Assembly: GCA_007133745.1 (NCBI GenBank)
Contig: SLMC01000330.1
Span: forward strand, 1-6,486
Direction: 5' to 3'
DNA from: Kiritimatiellia bacterium
GTDB taxonomy: Bacteria; Verrucomicrobiota; Kiritimatiellia; UBA8416; SLMC01
Length of the DNA stretch: 6,486 bases
The notes beneath the pieces are model-generated. The model had not been told where the DNA came from. It saw only the letters and a program-made list of their open reading frames with translations, and searched no databases. A program made the translations under genes and the position numbers. Positions 1 through 6,486 of this stretch are shown piece after piece (position 1 is the stretch's first letter; the number at the start of each line of letters is the position of its first letter).

Positions 1-62
1 CCTCCACCGACATCCAGCCTTCGCCTTGCAGGCTACGGCGGACATGCAAGGTCGGCGGGCGG
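1..62. repeat. Interrupted copy of the GC-rich intergenic element found again at 1065-1155
   Basis: Positions 1-9 (CCTCCACCG) are identical to 1077-1085. Positions 46-62 (GCAAGGTCGGCGGGCGG) match 1088-1104 at 16 of 17 bases. In the intact copies only two bases separate these blocks; here 36 bases do (10-45). The extra segment is bounded by ACAT at 10-13 and 42-45. Its left part, CCAGCCTTCGCC, resembles the inverted copy at 1009-1020 (CCAGCCTTGCGCC), so it may be a nested, oppositely oriented copy. The left boundary is unknown because the window starts here. No coding sequence is supported in 1-213. Confidence 0.5.
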
Positions 63-89
63 GTCGGTGCAACAAATCGCAGATGCGCC

Positions 90-118
90 CGAGATTCCTC
101 GCAAGCTCGGAATGACAG
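90..118. repeat. Possible short dispersed intergenic repeat
   Basis: The stretch has ATTCC and GGAAT arms around a short centre (TCGCAAGCTC), followed by GACAGAG. It resembles a short intergenic repeat (GATTCCTCGC...GGAATGACA) that I recall from many bacterial genomes. There is only one copy in this window, so the repeat status rests on memory rather than on the sequence. It could simply be unique spacer DNA. I see no convincing promoter boxes between here and the gene at 214. Confidence 0.25.
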
Positions 119-172
119 AGAGCAGCAGACCCTTTTCGGATGGGGTCTAGTTAGCGTCCCAACGGGAAAGAA

Positions 173-204
173 TTCACCACGGAGGCGCTGAGCCACAGAG
201 AAAG
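173..204 (+). repeat. CACGGAGG/CACAGAG-type intergenic repeat forming the leader of the transporter gene
   Basis: The sequence has two related blocks, CACGGAGGCG and CACAGAGAAAG, separated by CTGAGC. This matches a widespread intergenic repeat style (ACCACGGAGGCACGGAG...AGAAAG) known to me from many bacterial genomes. It ends nine bases before the GTG start at 214, so its purine-rich end, GAGAAAG (198-204), is the only ribosome-binding-site candidate at a usable distance. The stronger match, GGAGG (181-185), lies 28 bases upstream of the start, too far for a normal site. Confidence 0.4.
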
Positions 205-213
205 ATCATATTC

Positions 214-969
214 GTGAATCCATGGCTATACGTATTGTCAGGCGTAATTCTCGGCTTGGCCGGCATGGCGCAAAGCGCGGTGGGCTTCGGCTACGCGCTG
301 TTCGCCACGCCGCTGCTGGTCTGGATCGGGCTACCGATCGAACAGACCGTCGCGCTGGTCGCAACCTGCAGCCTGATCCAGGCGGCCATCGGCGCCCGAC
401 GTTTGCGCGCGGATACGCCTTGGCGTCTGTCCTTGACCGCCACCGCCGTGCGCATGCTTGGCGTCGGCATCGGCACGTTCGGCCTCATGCGCCTGACGAC
501 CCTTGATCCCGCCCGTATCCGGTTGGCTGTGGGAACCTTGCTGTGCCTGCTGGTCGCCGTTCAATTCTGCTGGCGACCGAAACCGGTGGAAACATCGCAT
601 TGGGGCTGGGCCGCGCTCGCCTTTTCGGCTAGCGGCCTTCTCTCGGGCATTTCGGGCATGGGCGGACCGCCACTCGTGCTTTGGGCCATGGCGCACACCT
701 GGTCCTCCCAAAAAACGCGCGGATTCCTTTTCGCGGTGTTCTTGACAGCGATCCCGTTGCAACTCGTGCTGCTGACGTATACCTTCGACAGCCTGCGCAT
801 CGTGCGCGCGATCCTGCTCGGCCTCGCGTTTTCGCCTCTCGTCTATCTGGGCACGCAAGCGGGCTTGCGCATCGGTCACCGTATCTCCAAGGAAAAGCTC
901 CGGCTCGTCGCCTATCTTTTCCTGCTCGCTATCGGACTCAGCGCCGTCGTCCCGGCTTTGTTCCGCTAA
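214..969 (+). CDS. TauE/SafE-family membrane transporter (sulfite exporter family)
   Basis: This 251-residue protein is very hydrophobic, with about eight predicted membrane segments (roughly 4-26, 28-60, 72-95, 103-121, 130-147, 150-190, 196-214 and 228-248; some of these ranges hold two). It shows the two-fold internal repeat of the TauE/SafE family. The first half has GLAGMAQSAVGFGYALFATP (residues 14-33) and the second has GLLSGISGMGGPPLVLW (141-157), both close to the glycine-rich family signature. The length is normal for the family. Members are inner-membrane carriers proposed to export sulfite or other small organic or sulfur anions; the substrate cannot be read from sequence. The GTG at 214 is the only standard start codon after an in-frame TAG at 148, and starting later would remove the first membrane segment. 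No sulfur-metabolism gene lies nearby. It converges with the lipoprotein gene and looks monocistronic within the window. Confidence 0.9.
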   Translation: MNPWLYVLSGVILGLAGMAQSAVGFGYALFATPLLVWIGLPIEQTVALVATCSLIQAAIGARRLRADTPWRLSLTATAVRMLGVGIGTFGLMRLTTLDPARIRLAVGTLLCLLVAVQFCWRPKPVETSHWGWAALAFSASGLLSGISGMGGPPLVLWAMAHTWSSQKTRGFLFAVFLTAIPLQLVLLTYTFDSLRIVRAILLGLAFSPLVYLGTQAGLRIGHRISKEKLRLVAYLFLLAIGLSAVVPALFR

Positions 970-1004
970 ATTTCCTAACCTCAGATTTGGCGCATTTTCT
1001 CGAT

Positions 1005-1101
1005 CCCGCCAGCCTTGCGCCGGTGGTGAAGGAAGTTGAGAGAGAGGAGGACGCAGCGCCTCCCCCTCAACGTTTGCCTCCACCGGCGCAAGGCCGGCGG
1101 G
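1005..1101. repeat. Imperfect inverted repeat between convergent genes, with hairpin-forming arms
   Basis: The left arm (1005-1050) and right arm (1056-1101) are reverse complements with no gaps. By hand count 21 of the outer 22 bases and about 35 of all 46 match. Each arm can also fold alone. On the + strand, 1006-1013 pairs with 1019-1026 around the loop CTTGC, with one mismatch and one G-T pair. On the - strand, 1100-1093 pairs with 1087-1080 around the same loop, with eight pairs including one G-T. The right-arm hairpin is better paired as - strand RNA, because on the + strand the G-T becomes A-C. It lies 36 bases past the transporter stop. No T-run follows any hairpin, so it is not a standard intrinsic terminator, but it could shield RNA 3' ends or cause pausing. 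Confidence 0.65.
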
Positions 1102-1155
1102 CGGCACGGACCTCAACGTTTGCCTCCACCGGCGCAAGGCCGGCGGGCGGCACGG
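1065..1155. repeat. Two exact direct copies of a 45-bp GC-rich element
   Basis: Positions 1065-1109 and 1111-1155 are identical over 45 bases, with one spacer base (A at 1110), so the period is 46. Each copy runs from CCTCAACGTTTGCC to GGCGGGCGGCACGG. Each contains the hairpin core that also appears inverted at 1005-1026. The lack of any difference suggests a recent duplication or ongoing homogenisation. The remaining DNA up to the lipoprotein stop (1156-1218) contains a small GCGC-AAT-GCGC palindrome near 1164-1174 and no gene that I can support. Confidence 0.85.
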
Positions 1156-1200
1156 TACGATGTGCGCAATGCGCCATTCATCTTTTCGCTTTCGTACATA

Positions 1201-1221
1201 CGGTTCACGGCTTACGGCTCA
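1201..1221 (-). repeat. Three 7-bp units giving stop codons in all three frames at the lipoprotein gene end
   Basis: On the + strand the units are CGGTTCA, CGGCTTA and CGGCTCA. Read on the - strand, in the direction of the lipoprotein gene, they are TGAGCCG, TAAGCCG and TGAACCG. Each begins with a stop codon. Because the period is seven, the stops at 1221-1219, 1214-1212 and 1207-1205 fall in the three different frames. The first is the actual stop of the lipoprotein gene. Confidence 0.6.
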
Positions 1222-2151
1222 CTGGTCGCCACCCTGCGATTTGGGGCGACCGGCAAAATACTTCCGGAACAGATGGCGGGTGGGCCAGATGCGAAACGAG
1301 GTAGATCCGTAATTGGAGCGTCCGCGATGAACCGGAACCTGTTCGTAACGCGGAAAGTTTCTGGTGTGCTCGGTGATGGGCGCATCGCCCAGTTTCAACT
1401 GCAGCATCGAGAGCATGGCTTCCTCGTTGCGAATCAGCGGCTCGGCATGGCGATCGGTATGGCCGTCATGGAAATGCAGCAGCGTAATAAGCCGATCCCC
1501 CTCGGGACGGCCACGTTCGGCCGGCTGACCGGGAACGGTCAGAACCACTTTCACTTCGAAATCGTTCATCATATCCGCGAAGATAGGCTTCAAATCGCGA
1601 TACATCTGGAAGTCCAGAGGCGTTTCCGGGAGCAAAGCATCCGCTTCTCCAGCTTTCGGTCCGCTTTCCCCTTCGGCGACACGCAAGCCAATTCCGATCG
1701 TTCCAATCACATCGCTGCCGCTTCTTCGTTCGTAAGTGGGACTGAAACGAAAACGCATCAGCGGGGCCGGCCTGTTGTTCTGCACGAAGGGGTTGGGCAG
1801 CCGCAAATCCTCGATATCCGGAATGCGATAGACAACCACGCTTTCGCGGCTGCCGTCCGGCAGCTTGTTTTCGGCATGACTGACGAGCGTAACGCCTTTG
1901 CCCATACGTTTCATGCGGTTCAATGCGCCCTGACGGCCGAGATAGGAAACCAGGTTGACCTTTCCGCCGCCGCCTTCGTCCAAATGCAGGAGCGTCTGCG
2001 AAAACCGGATGCGCTCGGTGACGGTCGCGCCGGCGTCCTTCTCGTGCATCTCGACAGCCAATTCCAGTTGCATGCAGCCGGTGGCCGCCAGCATTGCCGC
2101 CAGCATCGCCAGCGGGCGAACCAGCTTAGTTTTCCTCGGCGTTCCGTTCAT
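1219..2151 (-). CDS. Predicted lipoprotein of unknown function
   Basis: This is a 310-residue protein. The N-terminus is a lipoprotein signal: a basic segment (residues 1-12), a hydrophobic core (13-25) and Cys26 in the context LAATGC, which suits signal peptidase II. The mature protein would be tethered in the envelope. I do not recognise the rest. It looks like alternating beta strands with charged loops: residues 28-60 are reminiscent of LppM-like lipoproteins, but I would not assign that family. Residues 226-235 hold a histidine cluster, H-x-H-x2-H-x3-H. The C-terminus (281-310) is basic and aromatic. An AAGGG ribosome-binding site (2165-2161) sits nine bases before the ATG, which supports this start. 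It lies 117 bp downstream of the giant propeller gene on the same strand and is probably co-transcribed with it. The opposite strand is also open here, but it lacks any signal peptide or domain. Confidence 0.8.
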   Translation of the reverse strand: MNGTPRKTKLVRPLAMLAAMLAATGCMQLELAVEMHEKDAGATVTERIRFSQTLLHLDEGGGGKVNLVSYLGRQGALNRMKRMGKGVTLVSHAENKLPDGSRESVVVYRIPDIEDLRLPNPFVQNNRPAPLMRFRFSPTYERRSGSDVIGTIGIGLRVAEGESGPKAGEADALLPETPLDFQMYRDLKPIFADMMNDFEVKVVLTVPGQPAERGRPEGDRLITLLHFHDGHTDRHAEPLIRNEEAMLSMLQLKLGDAPITEHTRNFPRYEQVPVHRGRSNYGSTSFRIWPTRHLFRKYFAGRPKSQGGDQ

Positions 2152-2175
2152 CGCAGTATTCCCTTCTATTTGTTT

Positions 2176-2256
2176 CTGTCGGACCTGTCGGACCTGTCGG
2201 ACCTGTCGGACCTGTCGGACCTGTCGGACTTGTCGGACTTGTCCGACCCATCCGAC
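2176..2256. repeat. Array of nine 9-bp tandem units (CTGTCGGAC) between two co-oriented genes
   Basis: Six perfect CTGTCGGAC units (2176-2229) are followed by TTGTCGGAC (2230-2238), TTGTCCGAC (2239-2247) and CCATCCGAC (2248-2256). It fills 81 of the 117 bases between the stop of the giant gene and the start of the lipoprotein gene. In transcript order the RNA begins with two GUCGGA-type units and continues with seven GUCCGAC units, which are their reverse complement. Possible hairpins include GTCGGA-CAAG-TCCGAC (2247-2232) and an 8-bp stem TTGTCGGA/TCCGACAA (2258-2251 with 2237-2230). No T-run follows. As the period is a multiple of three, unit gain or loss would not create a stop, but no gene reads through it. 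Confidence 0.95.
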
Positions 2257-2268
2257 AAAGCATATTCG

Positions 2269-5200
2269 TCATTTCGGTGTTGCCAGAATGAGGTCGTTCC
2301 CGCCGTGCAGGGCCAAACGCCCGTTATGGGCGGCGGCCGAGGCGCGGCCATGCTCGCCGAAGTCGCCCGCCGCCTTGACTTTGAGCGTATGCTGCAACTT
2401 GCCGTCGGTCAGATCGAACGCCTTCAGCTCGAAATCCTGCCGATCCCGGACCTGGACCATCCCGGTCGTCCCGTGCAAGGCGGAGAACAGCGCCGTGTCC
2501 GGCCGGCTGCCGTACCCGGTCTGCGCGTTCGGCTTGAACAGATCTTTGCCGGACTTGCAATCCAGCCCGACCATGTAAAAACCTTGGCCCGCATGCGGAC
2601 GGATGCCGTACAGCTTGCCGTCGCGCATACGCATCGAGTGGATGGGCCTCGGCGTGCTGCGGTCCTTGGGGTCGGTGCGCCACAGAACTTCGCCCGTCCG
2701 GCTCGACAGCATGTAGATGACGTTCACGTCGAAGTCTTTTTTTACCACCGCCAAATAGTCGCCGTCCATTTCGAAACGCATGGGCGGTTCGCTGGTCAAG
2801 TCGTTATTGTCGATCAGCCGTTTCCAGACCACACGCATCTCGCCGACATCCAGCATGATGTAATACCAGCCGTCCGTGACCACGAGCCGGTCCCCGTCGT
2901 GCGCGATCGGATACGCTTCAGGCCCGTTTTCAACCAGCGGATGTTCCTGAAACAGCGACAGTTCAGGCAATTCCAGACGTCCGATCAGCCGCCCGGTCGA
3001 CCGGTAGCGGACGGTCAGACTGAACGGCATGCTGCGCACACCGACCAAGCGATCTCCGCTCAGATAGGGCGCGCCGTAGAGATCGCCTTCCTCGCGTTCC
3101 TGCCAGGCCACTTCCCCGCGCGGGTCGTCCGTGCCCAGGAAGAGCGCCACGGTCTCCGTCTGGCCGGCCAGAAACAGCAAATCTCCGCTCATGAGCGAAT
3201 GCCGGATCTCGAAGGCGAACGGCACGCGGTAGCGCCATTTCAGCTTGCCGTCCGCCAACGTGAAGGCCAGCACATCGTACTGGCCATGCACGACGACAGT
3301 GTCGTCGTAGGTATAGGCCTCGAAGAAGCCCGGCTCGTCGCCCAGTCCCTCGAGCCGGATCTCGTCGAACCAAGTCTCGCCGCGCTGTTCGGTAGCTTTC
3401 CAGCGCGTCTTGCCCGTAGCCGCTTCCACGGCATAGAGCAGGAATTTGTTATCGAACCGGGTACGCACGCGTCCGCCCAGAAACAATAGATCCGGCTCGA
3501 TGTCCAGTCGGCCGCGCCGTTCCAGCAGAAGCCAGGCCGGCGCGCGCTCCTCTTCGAAATCGGCCGTCCGTTCCTCCAGCGGGAAGCGCGCCGCCATGCG
3601 CGGCTTGGCCATCGGCGCCAGCAGGCGGCCGACATAGTCTTGCGGCAACGTCAACCCGCCGATCCGGGCCATATCCGTCAGGTTCCACAGGCGGCGACGG
3701 CCGGTCGCCGCCGCGCTCAAGCTCGATCCGGCTTTCGACAAATCGCCATCGGCCTCCTTCAGCAGGCTTTCCAGAGCCTGTTGCGCAGCGCGCGTACCGG
3801 GAAATTCCGGCAGCCGAACCTGCTGCTCTTCGCTGCTCGCCTTGTTCAGGGCCTGACTCGCCATGGTTTCGAATTCGGCCGCGAACGGATCGGACCCGCG
3901 CCGCAATCGGTTCAACTGGCGGGCCGCCCATTCGCCGGCCCGCACCGTCAGATCCTTGTCCAGCGGCGAAAGTGCGCCGAAATAGAGCGGCACGCCGCCA
4001 TCCAGCAAGCCGGCCGCCGCCGCCAGTTCCGCCGCTTGCGGGGCGCCGTCGGCAAACGCGCCGATCCGTTTCAGAATCGTCGCCGACGCTTTCGACAAGC
4101 GCGCGCGATCCGCGCCGGATACCGACGAGACCGGGTAGCCGTAGTGCCCGAACGTCGCCACAACCGACTGCAATTGCAGGGCCGCATTGCGCAAATCGCC
4201 TTTGCGCGCGTAGGCGTCGGAAATCGCGAAACGCATCTCGAGATCGTCGCCCAGCGTGGTCGCCGTGCGGCTCATGCCCAGACAATGCGCGACCTCGCCG
4301 TCGGAATCGCCCGCGCGAATGCGGCCCTGCGCCAGTTGCCGATGCGCGCGATACAACTGCTGATTGATCAGCACGCGAAAATCCTCGTCTTCCGAAGGCA
4401 GCGCCGCCAGGCAGGCCTGCATCAGTTTGGCCGCGTTTTCCAAGCGGCCTTCGCCCATGGCCACTTCGGCCTGGCCGAACAGACTGGGCGCGTCGCGCTT
4501 GCCCGCCAACGCGCGCTTGACCGCGTCCAAATCGAAGACCATCTCGACCTGACGCGGCCCGAACCGCAGCTCGAACGGCGTTCCGTAGCGTTCGAAGGTC
4601 ATGCGCGCGAACGGCAAAAACGACGGATGCTCGTTCGAGGCCGGGGTGTCCGCGATGAACCGGCGATTGCGTTCGATCAGCTCCTTGTCCGAATCGCTTA
4701 TATTCGGCAATGCCTCGTATCTTTTCAATGTCTGGGGCGCGTCTTCGTTGATCAGCCTTTCCGTATAGGACAGCAGCGTTGGACTGATATAGCGGCGGCG
4801 CGCCGTCACGGGACGATTTTTCTCGTTCAGCGCGTATTCGGCCAGCCCTGTAAAATGCCCGAACAGGTTGTAGCCTATATAGCCGTAGCCGCCCGCAATC
4901 AGTTGCCCGGTTTTGCTCAGAAACGGGCGGGCCGTTATCTGGTAGTTCAGGCCGTCGTGTCCCAATCCGCCCCATCGTCTGCCGAGATGAATGCTCGGCT
5001 GCGGTTCCTGGGCGACGAAATCCTCCAGTCGGAAAACGGTATTGCCGGTGGCGGGATCCAGCAGATGAATGGGCCCGCCCTTGTCTTTACGTACCGGATG
5101 ATTCGGCTTGATCCGTTCTCCGGCCCGCGTACGGCGAACGGCCCCGTATTCGTCAACGCGGCCGCCCCGTCCGCTGTTGGCCATGAGCAGCTCGCCGCCG

Positions 5201-6486
5201 GGCAGCGGCCCGAGAAAATAGCTGATCCCGTCCATTTTGCCGGCCGTCCAATGCACCTTGCCCGTGCGTCGGTCGAGCTTGTACATGAACATCGAGTTGA
5301 CCGGCAGCACGTACAGATCCTCGCCGACCAGCAGCGGCCGTTGCGGATACCAGAACATCGGGCTGTGCGGTTCGTACCGGATGCCGCCGGGTCCGAATCG
5401 CCCGGTATACTGAACCGCGCCGCCGCCACTGCCGAAGCGGCGGGTAGCGTCATGCACGGCGTGATTCTGGTCGTGCGCGTAGTAGGGATAGCGCATAATC
5501 CATTTGATGCGGCCCGACAGCGCGTCCAGCGCCGCGATCGCGCCCGCGTTGGTCGTGTAATAGACCGTGCCCTCGTGATAAAGCGGCGGCGAGGCGAAAC
5601 TCAAAATCCGATTCCGCCGCCGAACGGTCCCCGCCTCGAACAGCCCCGGCCGCAGCCGACTCAGGTGCTGTTGCCAGCGGACGCGGCCCGTGACGCTGTC
5701 GAAGGCGATCACTCCATATTCCGTGTCGGTGTGCGTAGCCCCCTCGATATTGTCCTGGATGTAGCCGGCAAACACGGTCATCGGCCCGCCGGCCGGCGCG
5801 GCCTCGAAGCGCATGTTCGCCTCTTCGCGCGTGGTTGCCACCATCGGTCCGTACGCCCAGCGCATCGCGCCGGATATCTCGTCGAGCGCCACCAGAGTCG
5901 GCCCCACCTGATGCACCGTCGTGAAGACCAGTCCGTCCTGCACGAGCACATCCTCGTGCGGGTACTGGCGCTCGGTCCAGTTCTGCCAGACGACCCGACC
6001 ACCCAAATCGTTGCGCCAGCGCAATTCCCCGTTCAGCAGCGAGCGGCTGTATACGATGTTCTTGTGCCGATACACGACGCTGTCGCGTGTGATCACCGGA
6101 TTCGAGTATACGAAGAAGTCCAGCCGCGAATACGGCAGCGGCACCCGCCATGCGGGTTCCTTCAGCCCAAGCGGATCGTCGGTTGGCGGCATGAGATGGT
6201 AGTCGTCGGCCGTCAGATGCGGCGGACTGCTCTGCTGCGAGAAAAATTCGGGAACCAGCGGTTTCGCCGCCGCCAGCGCGCGCTCGAACGCTTTCAAGTG
6301 TTCCGGGTTCAAGTCGCTTGCGCTTTCTGGCTTTGGCTTGCCCTTCGCATCCGGTTTCTCGCCCAGCATCCGTCGGCAATAGGCCATTTTCAGCCGCAGC
6401 TCCGGCGTGCGCGCCTCGGGATCGGGGAAATGGTCGCGCACCATCCGGTAGTATTCCAGCGCCTCGAGCCAATGGCCGCGATCCAG
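2269..6486 (-). CDS. Giant PQQ-like beta-propeller protein with TPR-like helices (5' part missing)
   Basis: The gene is open at the window's right edge: 14 in-frame codons (LDRGHWLEALEYYR) precede the first internal Met at 6444, so 1405 residues are visible and the true start lies outside. Numbering from that Met, the visible end begins in a TPR-like helix pair (to about residue 28). A first propeller spans about 105-475, with PQQ-like blade motifs such as LVALDEISGAMRW (184-196), VIAFDSVTGRVRW (245-257), IAALDALSGRIKW (303-315) and YKLDRRTGKVHW (388-399). Residues about 655-960 are mostly helical, with TPR-like stretches near 659-688 and 740-766. A second propeller spans about 975-1391 (YAVEAATGKTRW 1004-1015, LAFTLADGKLKW 1059-1070, YMLSSRTGEVLW 1244-1255, KAFDLTDGKL 1341-1350). 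There is no CxxCH haem site, so an electron-transfer quinoprotein is unlikely. Relatives are usually envelope scaffold or assembly proteins; the role here is unknown. The - strand TGA at 2271-2269 ends the gene. Confidence 0.9.
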   Translation of the reverse strand: MDRGHWLEALEYYRMVRDHFPDPEARTPELRLKMAYCRRMLGEKPDAKGKPKPESASDLNPEHLKAFERALAAAKPLVPEFFSQQSSPPHLTADDYHLMPPTDDPLGLKEPAWRVPLPYSRLDFFVYSNPVITRDSVVYRHKNIVYSRSLLNGELRWRNDLGGRVVWQNWTERQYPHEDVLVQDGLVFTTVHQVGPTLVALDEISGAMRWAYGPMVATTREEANMRFEAAPAGGPMTVFAGYIQDNIEGATHTDTEYGVIAFDSVTGRVRWQQHLSRLRPGLFEAGTVRRRNRILSFASPPLYHEGTVYYTTNAGAIAALDALSGRIKWIMRYPYYAHDQNHAVHDATRRFGSGGGAVQYTGRFGPGGIRYEPHSPMFWYPQRPLLVGEDLYVLPVNSMFMYKLDRRTGKVHWTAGKMDGISYFLGPLPGGELLMANSGRGGRVDEYGAVRRTRAGERIKPNHPVRKDKGGPIHLLDPATGNTVFRLEDFVAQEPQPSIHLGRRWGGLGHDGLNYQITARPFLSKTGQLIAGGYGYIGYNLFGHFTGLAEYALNEKNRPVTARRRYISPTLLSYTERLINEDAPQTLKRYEALPNISDSDKELIERNRRFIADTPASNEHPSFLPFARMTFERYGTPFELRFGPRQVEMVFDLDAVKRALAGKRDAPSLFGQAEVAMGEGRLENAAKLMQACLAALPSEDEDFRVLINQQLYRAHRQLAQGRIRAGDSDGEVAHCLGMSRTATTLGDDLEMRFAISDAYARKGDLRNAALQLQSVVATFGHYGYPVSSVSGADRARLSKASATILKRIGAFADGAPQAAELAAAAGLLDGGVPLYFGALSPLDKDLTVRAGEWAARQLNRLRRGSDPFAAEFETMASQALNKASSEEQQVRLPEFPGTRAAQQALESLLKEADGDLSKAGSSLSAAATGRRRLWNLTDMARIGGLTLPQDYVGRLLAPMAKPRMAARFPLEERTADFEEERAPAWLLLERRGRLDIEPDLLFLGGRVRTRFDNKFLLYAVEAATGKTRWKATEQRGETWFDEIRLEGLGDEPGFFEAYTYDDTVVVHGQYDVLAFTLADGKLKWRYRVPFAFEIRHSLMSGDLLFLAGQTETVALFLGTDDPRGEVAWQEREEGDLYGAPYLSGDRLVGVRSMPFSLTVRYRSTGRLIGRLELPELSLFQEHPLVENGPEAYPIAHDGDRLVVTDGWYYIMLDVGEMRVVWKRLIDNNDLTSEPPMRFEMDGDYLAVVKKDFDVNVIYMLSSRTGEVLWRTDPKDRSTPRPIHSMRMRDGKLYGIRPHAGQGFYMVGLDCKSGKDLFKPNAQTGYGSRPDTALFSALHGTTGMVQVRDRQDFELKAFDLTDGKLQHTLKVKAAGDFGEHGRASAAAHNGRLALHGGNDLILATPK

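Noticed and set aside
331..1137. - strand frame of 268 codons opposite the transporter
   Set aside because: It is Arg/Gln/Glu-rich without recognisable motifs and antisense to a clear TauE/SafE membrane protein.
1006..1147. Intrinsic (rho-independent) terminators for the convergent genes
   Set aside because: The stems are good, but no T-run follows any of them on the transcribed strand, so only a hairpin element is called.
2176..2256. CRISPR array
   Set aside because: The units are only 9 bp, lie directly head to tail without spacers, and no cas gene is present.
2166..2351. Small - strand frame encoding SDR/SDK repeats from the 9-bp array
   Set aside because: It begins inside the giant gene in another frame, has no ribosome-binding site of its own that I can see, and the peptide is only a by-product of the 9-bp period.
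1036..3489. Long open + strand frame of 817 codons across the lipoprotein gene, the 9-bp array and the end of the giant gene
   Set aside because: The opposite strand has clear blade motifs and a lipoprotein signal. The + strand product has no domain, crosses gene ends and the tandem array, and is the kind of antisense frame that GC-rich DNA leaves open.
3449..4975. Long second - strand frame (508 codons) inside the giant gene
   Set aside because: It is a shifted reading of the propeller gene with Arg/Gly/Ala-rich, low-information sequence and no family motif.
2269..6486. True PQQ-dependent dehydrogenase or BamB
   Set aside because: There is no CxxCH haem motif. The protein is far longer than BamB, and repeat motifs alone do not show cofactor binding.

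Overview
The window holds three protein genes and an unusually dense set of short intergenic repeats. The organism looks like a fairly GC-rich, double-membraned bacterium. A lipoprotein and a giant PQQ-like beta-propeller protein with TPR-like helices are typical of the Planctomycetota/Verrucomicrobiota/Lentisphaerota/Kiritimatiellota (PVC) group. The repeat styles between the genes remind me of the same group. This placement is an inference; there is no rRNA or other phylogenetic marker here.

Layout. Positions 1-213 are non-coding and built from several repeat-like pieces. These include an interrupted copy of a GC-rich element (1-62) and a CACGGAGG...CACAGAGAAAG-type repeat (173-204) that abuts the first gene. 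Positions 214-969 (+) encode a complete TauE/SafE-family membrane transporter. Positions 970-1218 lie between two convergent genes. They carry a roughly 97-bp imperfect inverted repeat, an exact 45-bp direct duplication and the start of a 7-bp triplicate that supplies the stop codon of the next gene. Positions 1219-2151 (-) encode a predicted lipoprotein of unknown function. Positions 2152-2268 contain nine 9-bp tandem units. Positions 2269-6486 (-) are the last 1405 codons of a giant protein with two PQQ-like beta-propeller regions separated by a helical, TPR-like segment; its start lies beyond the window.

How the parts may work together. The giant protein and the lipoprotein lie on the same strand, 117 bp apart, and are probably co-transcribed. 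Both are probably envelope proteins, so a shared scaffold or assembly role is possible but unproven. The transporter faces them and looks functionally separate. The most interesting material is in the repeats. The same hairpin element lies downstream of both convergent genes, each time in the same orientation relative to its own gene. The 9-bp array can fold on itself in several registers. A heptad repeat gives stop codons in all three frames at the end of the lipoprotein gene. I found no CRISPR array, RNA gene, insertion sequence or defence system.
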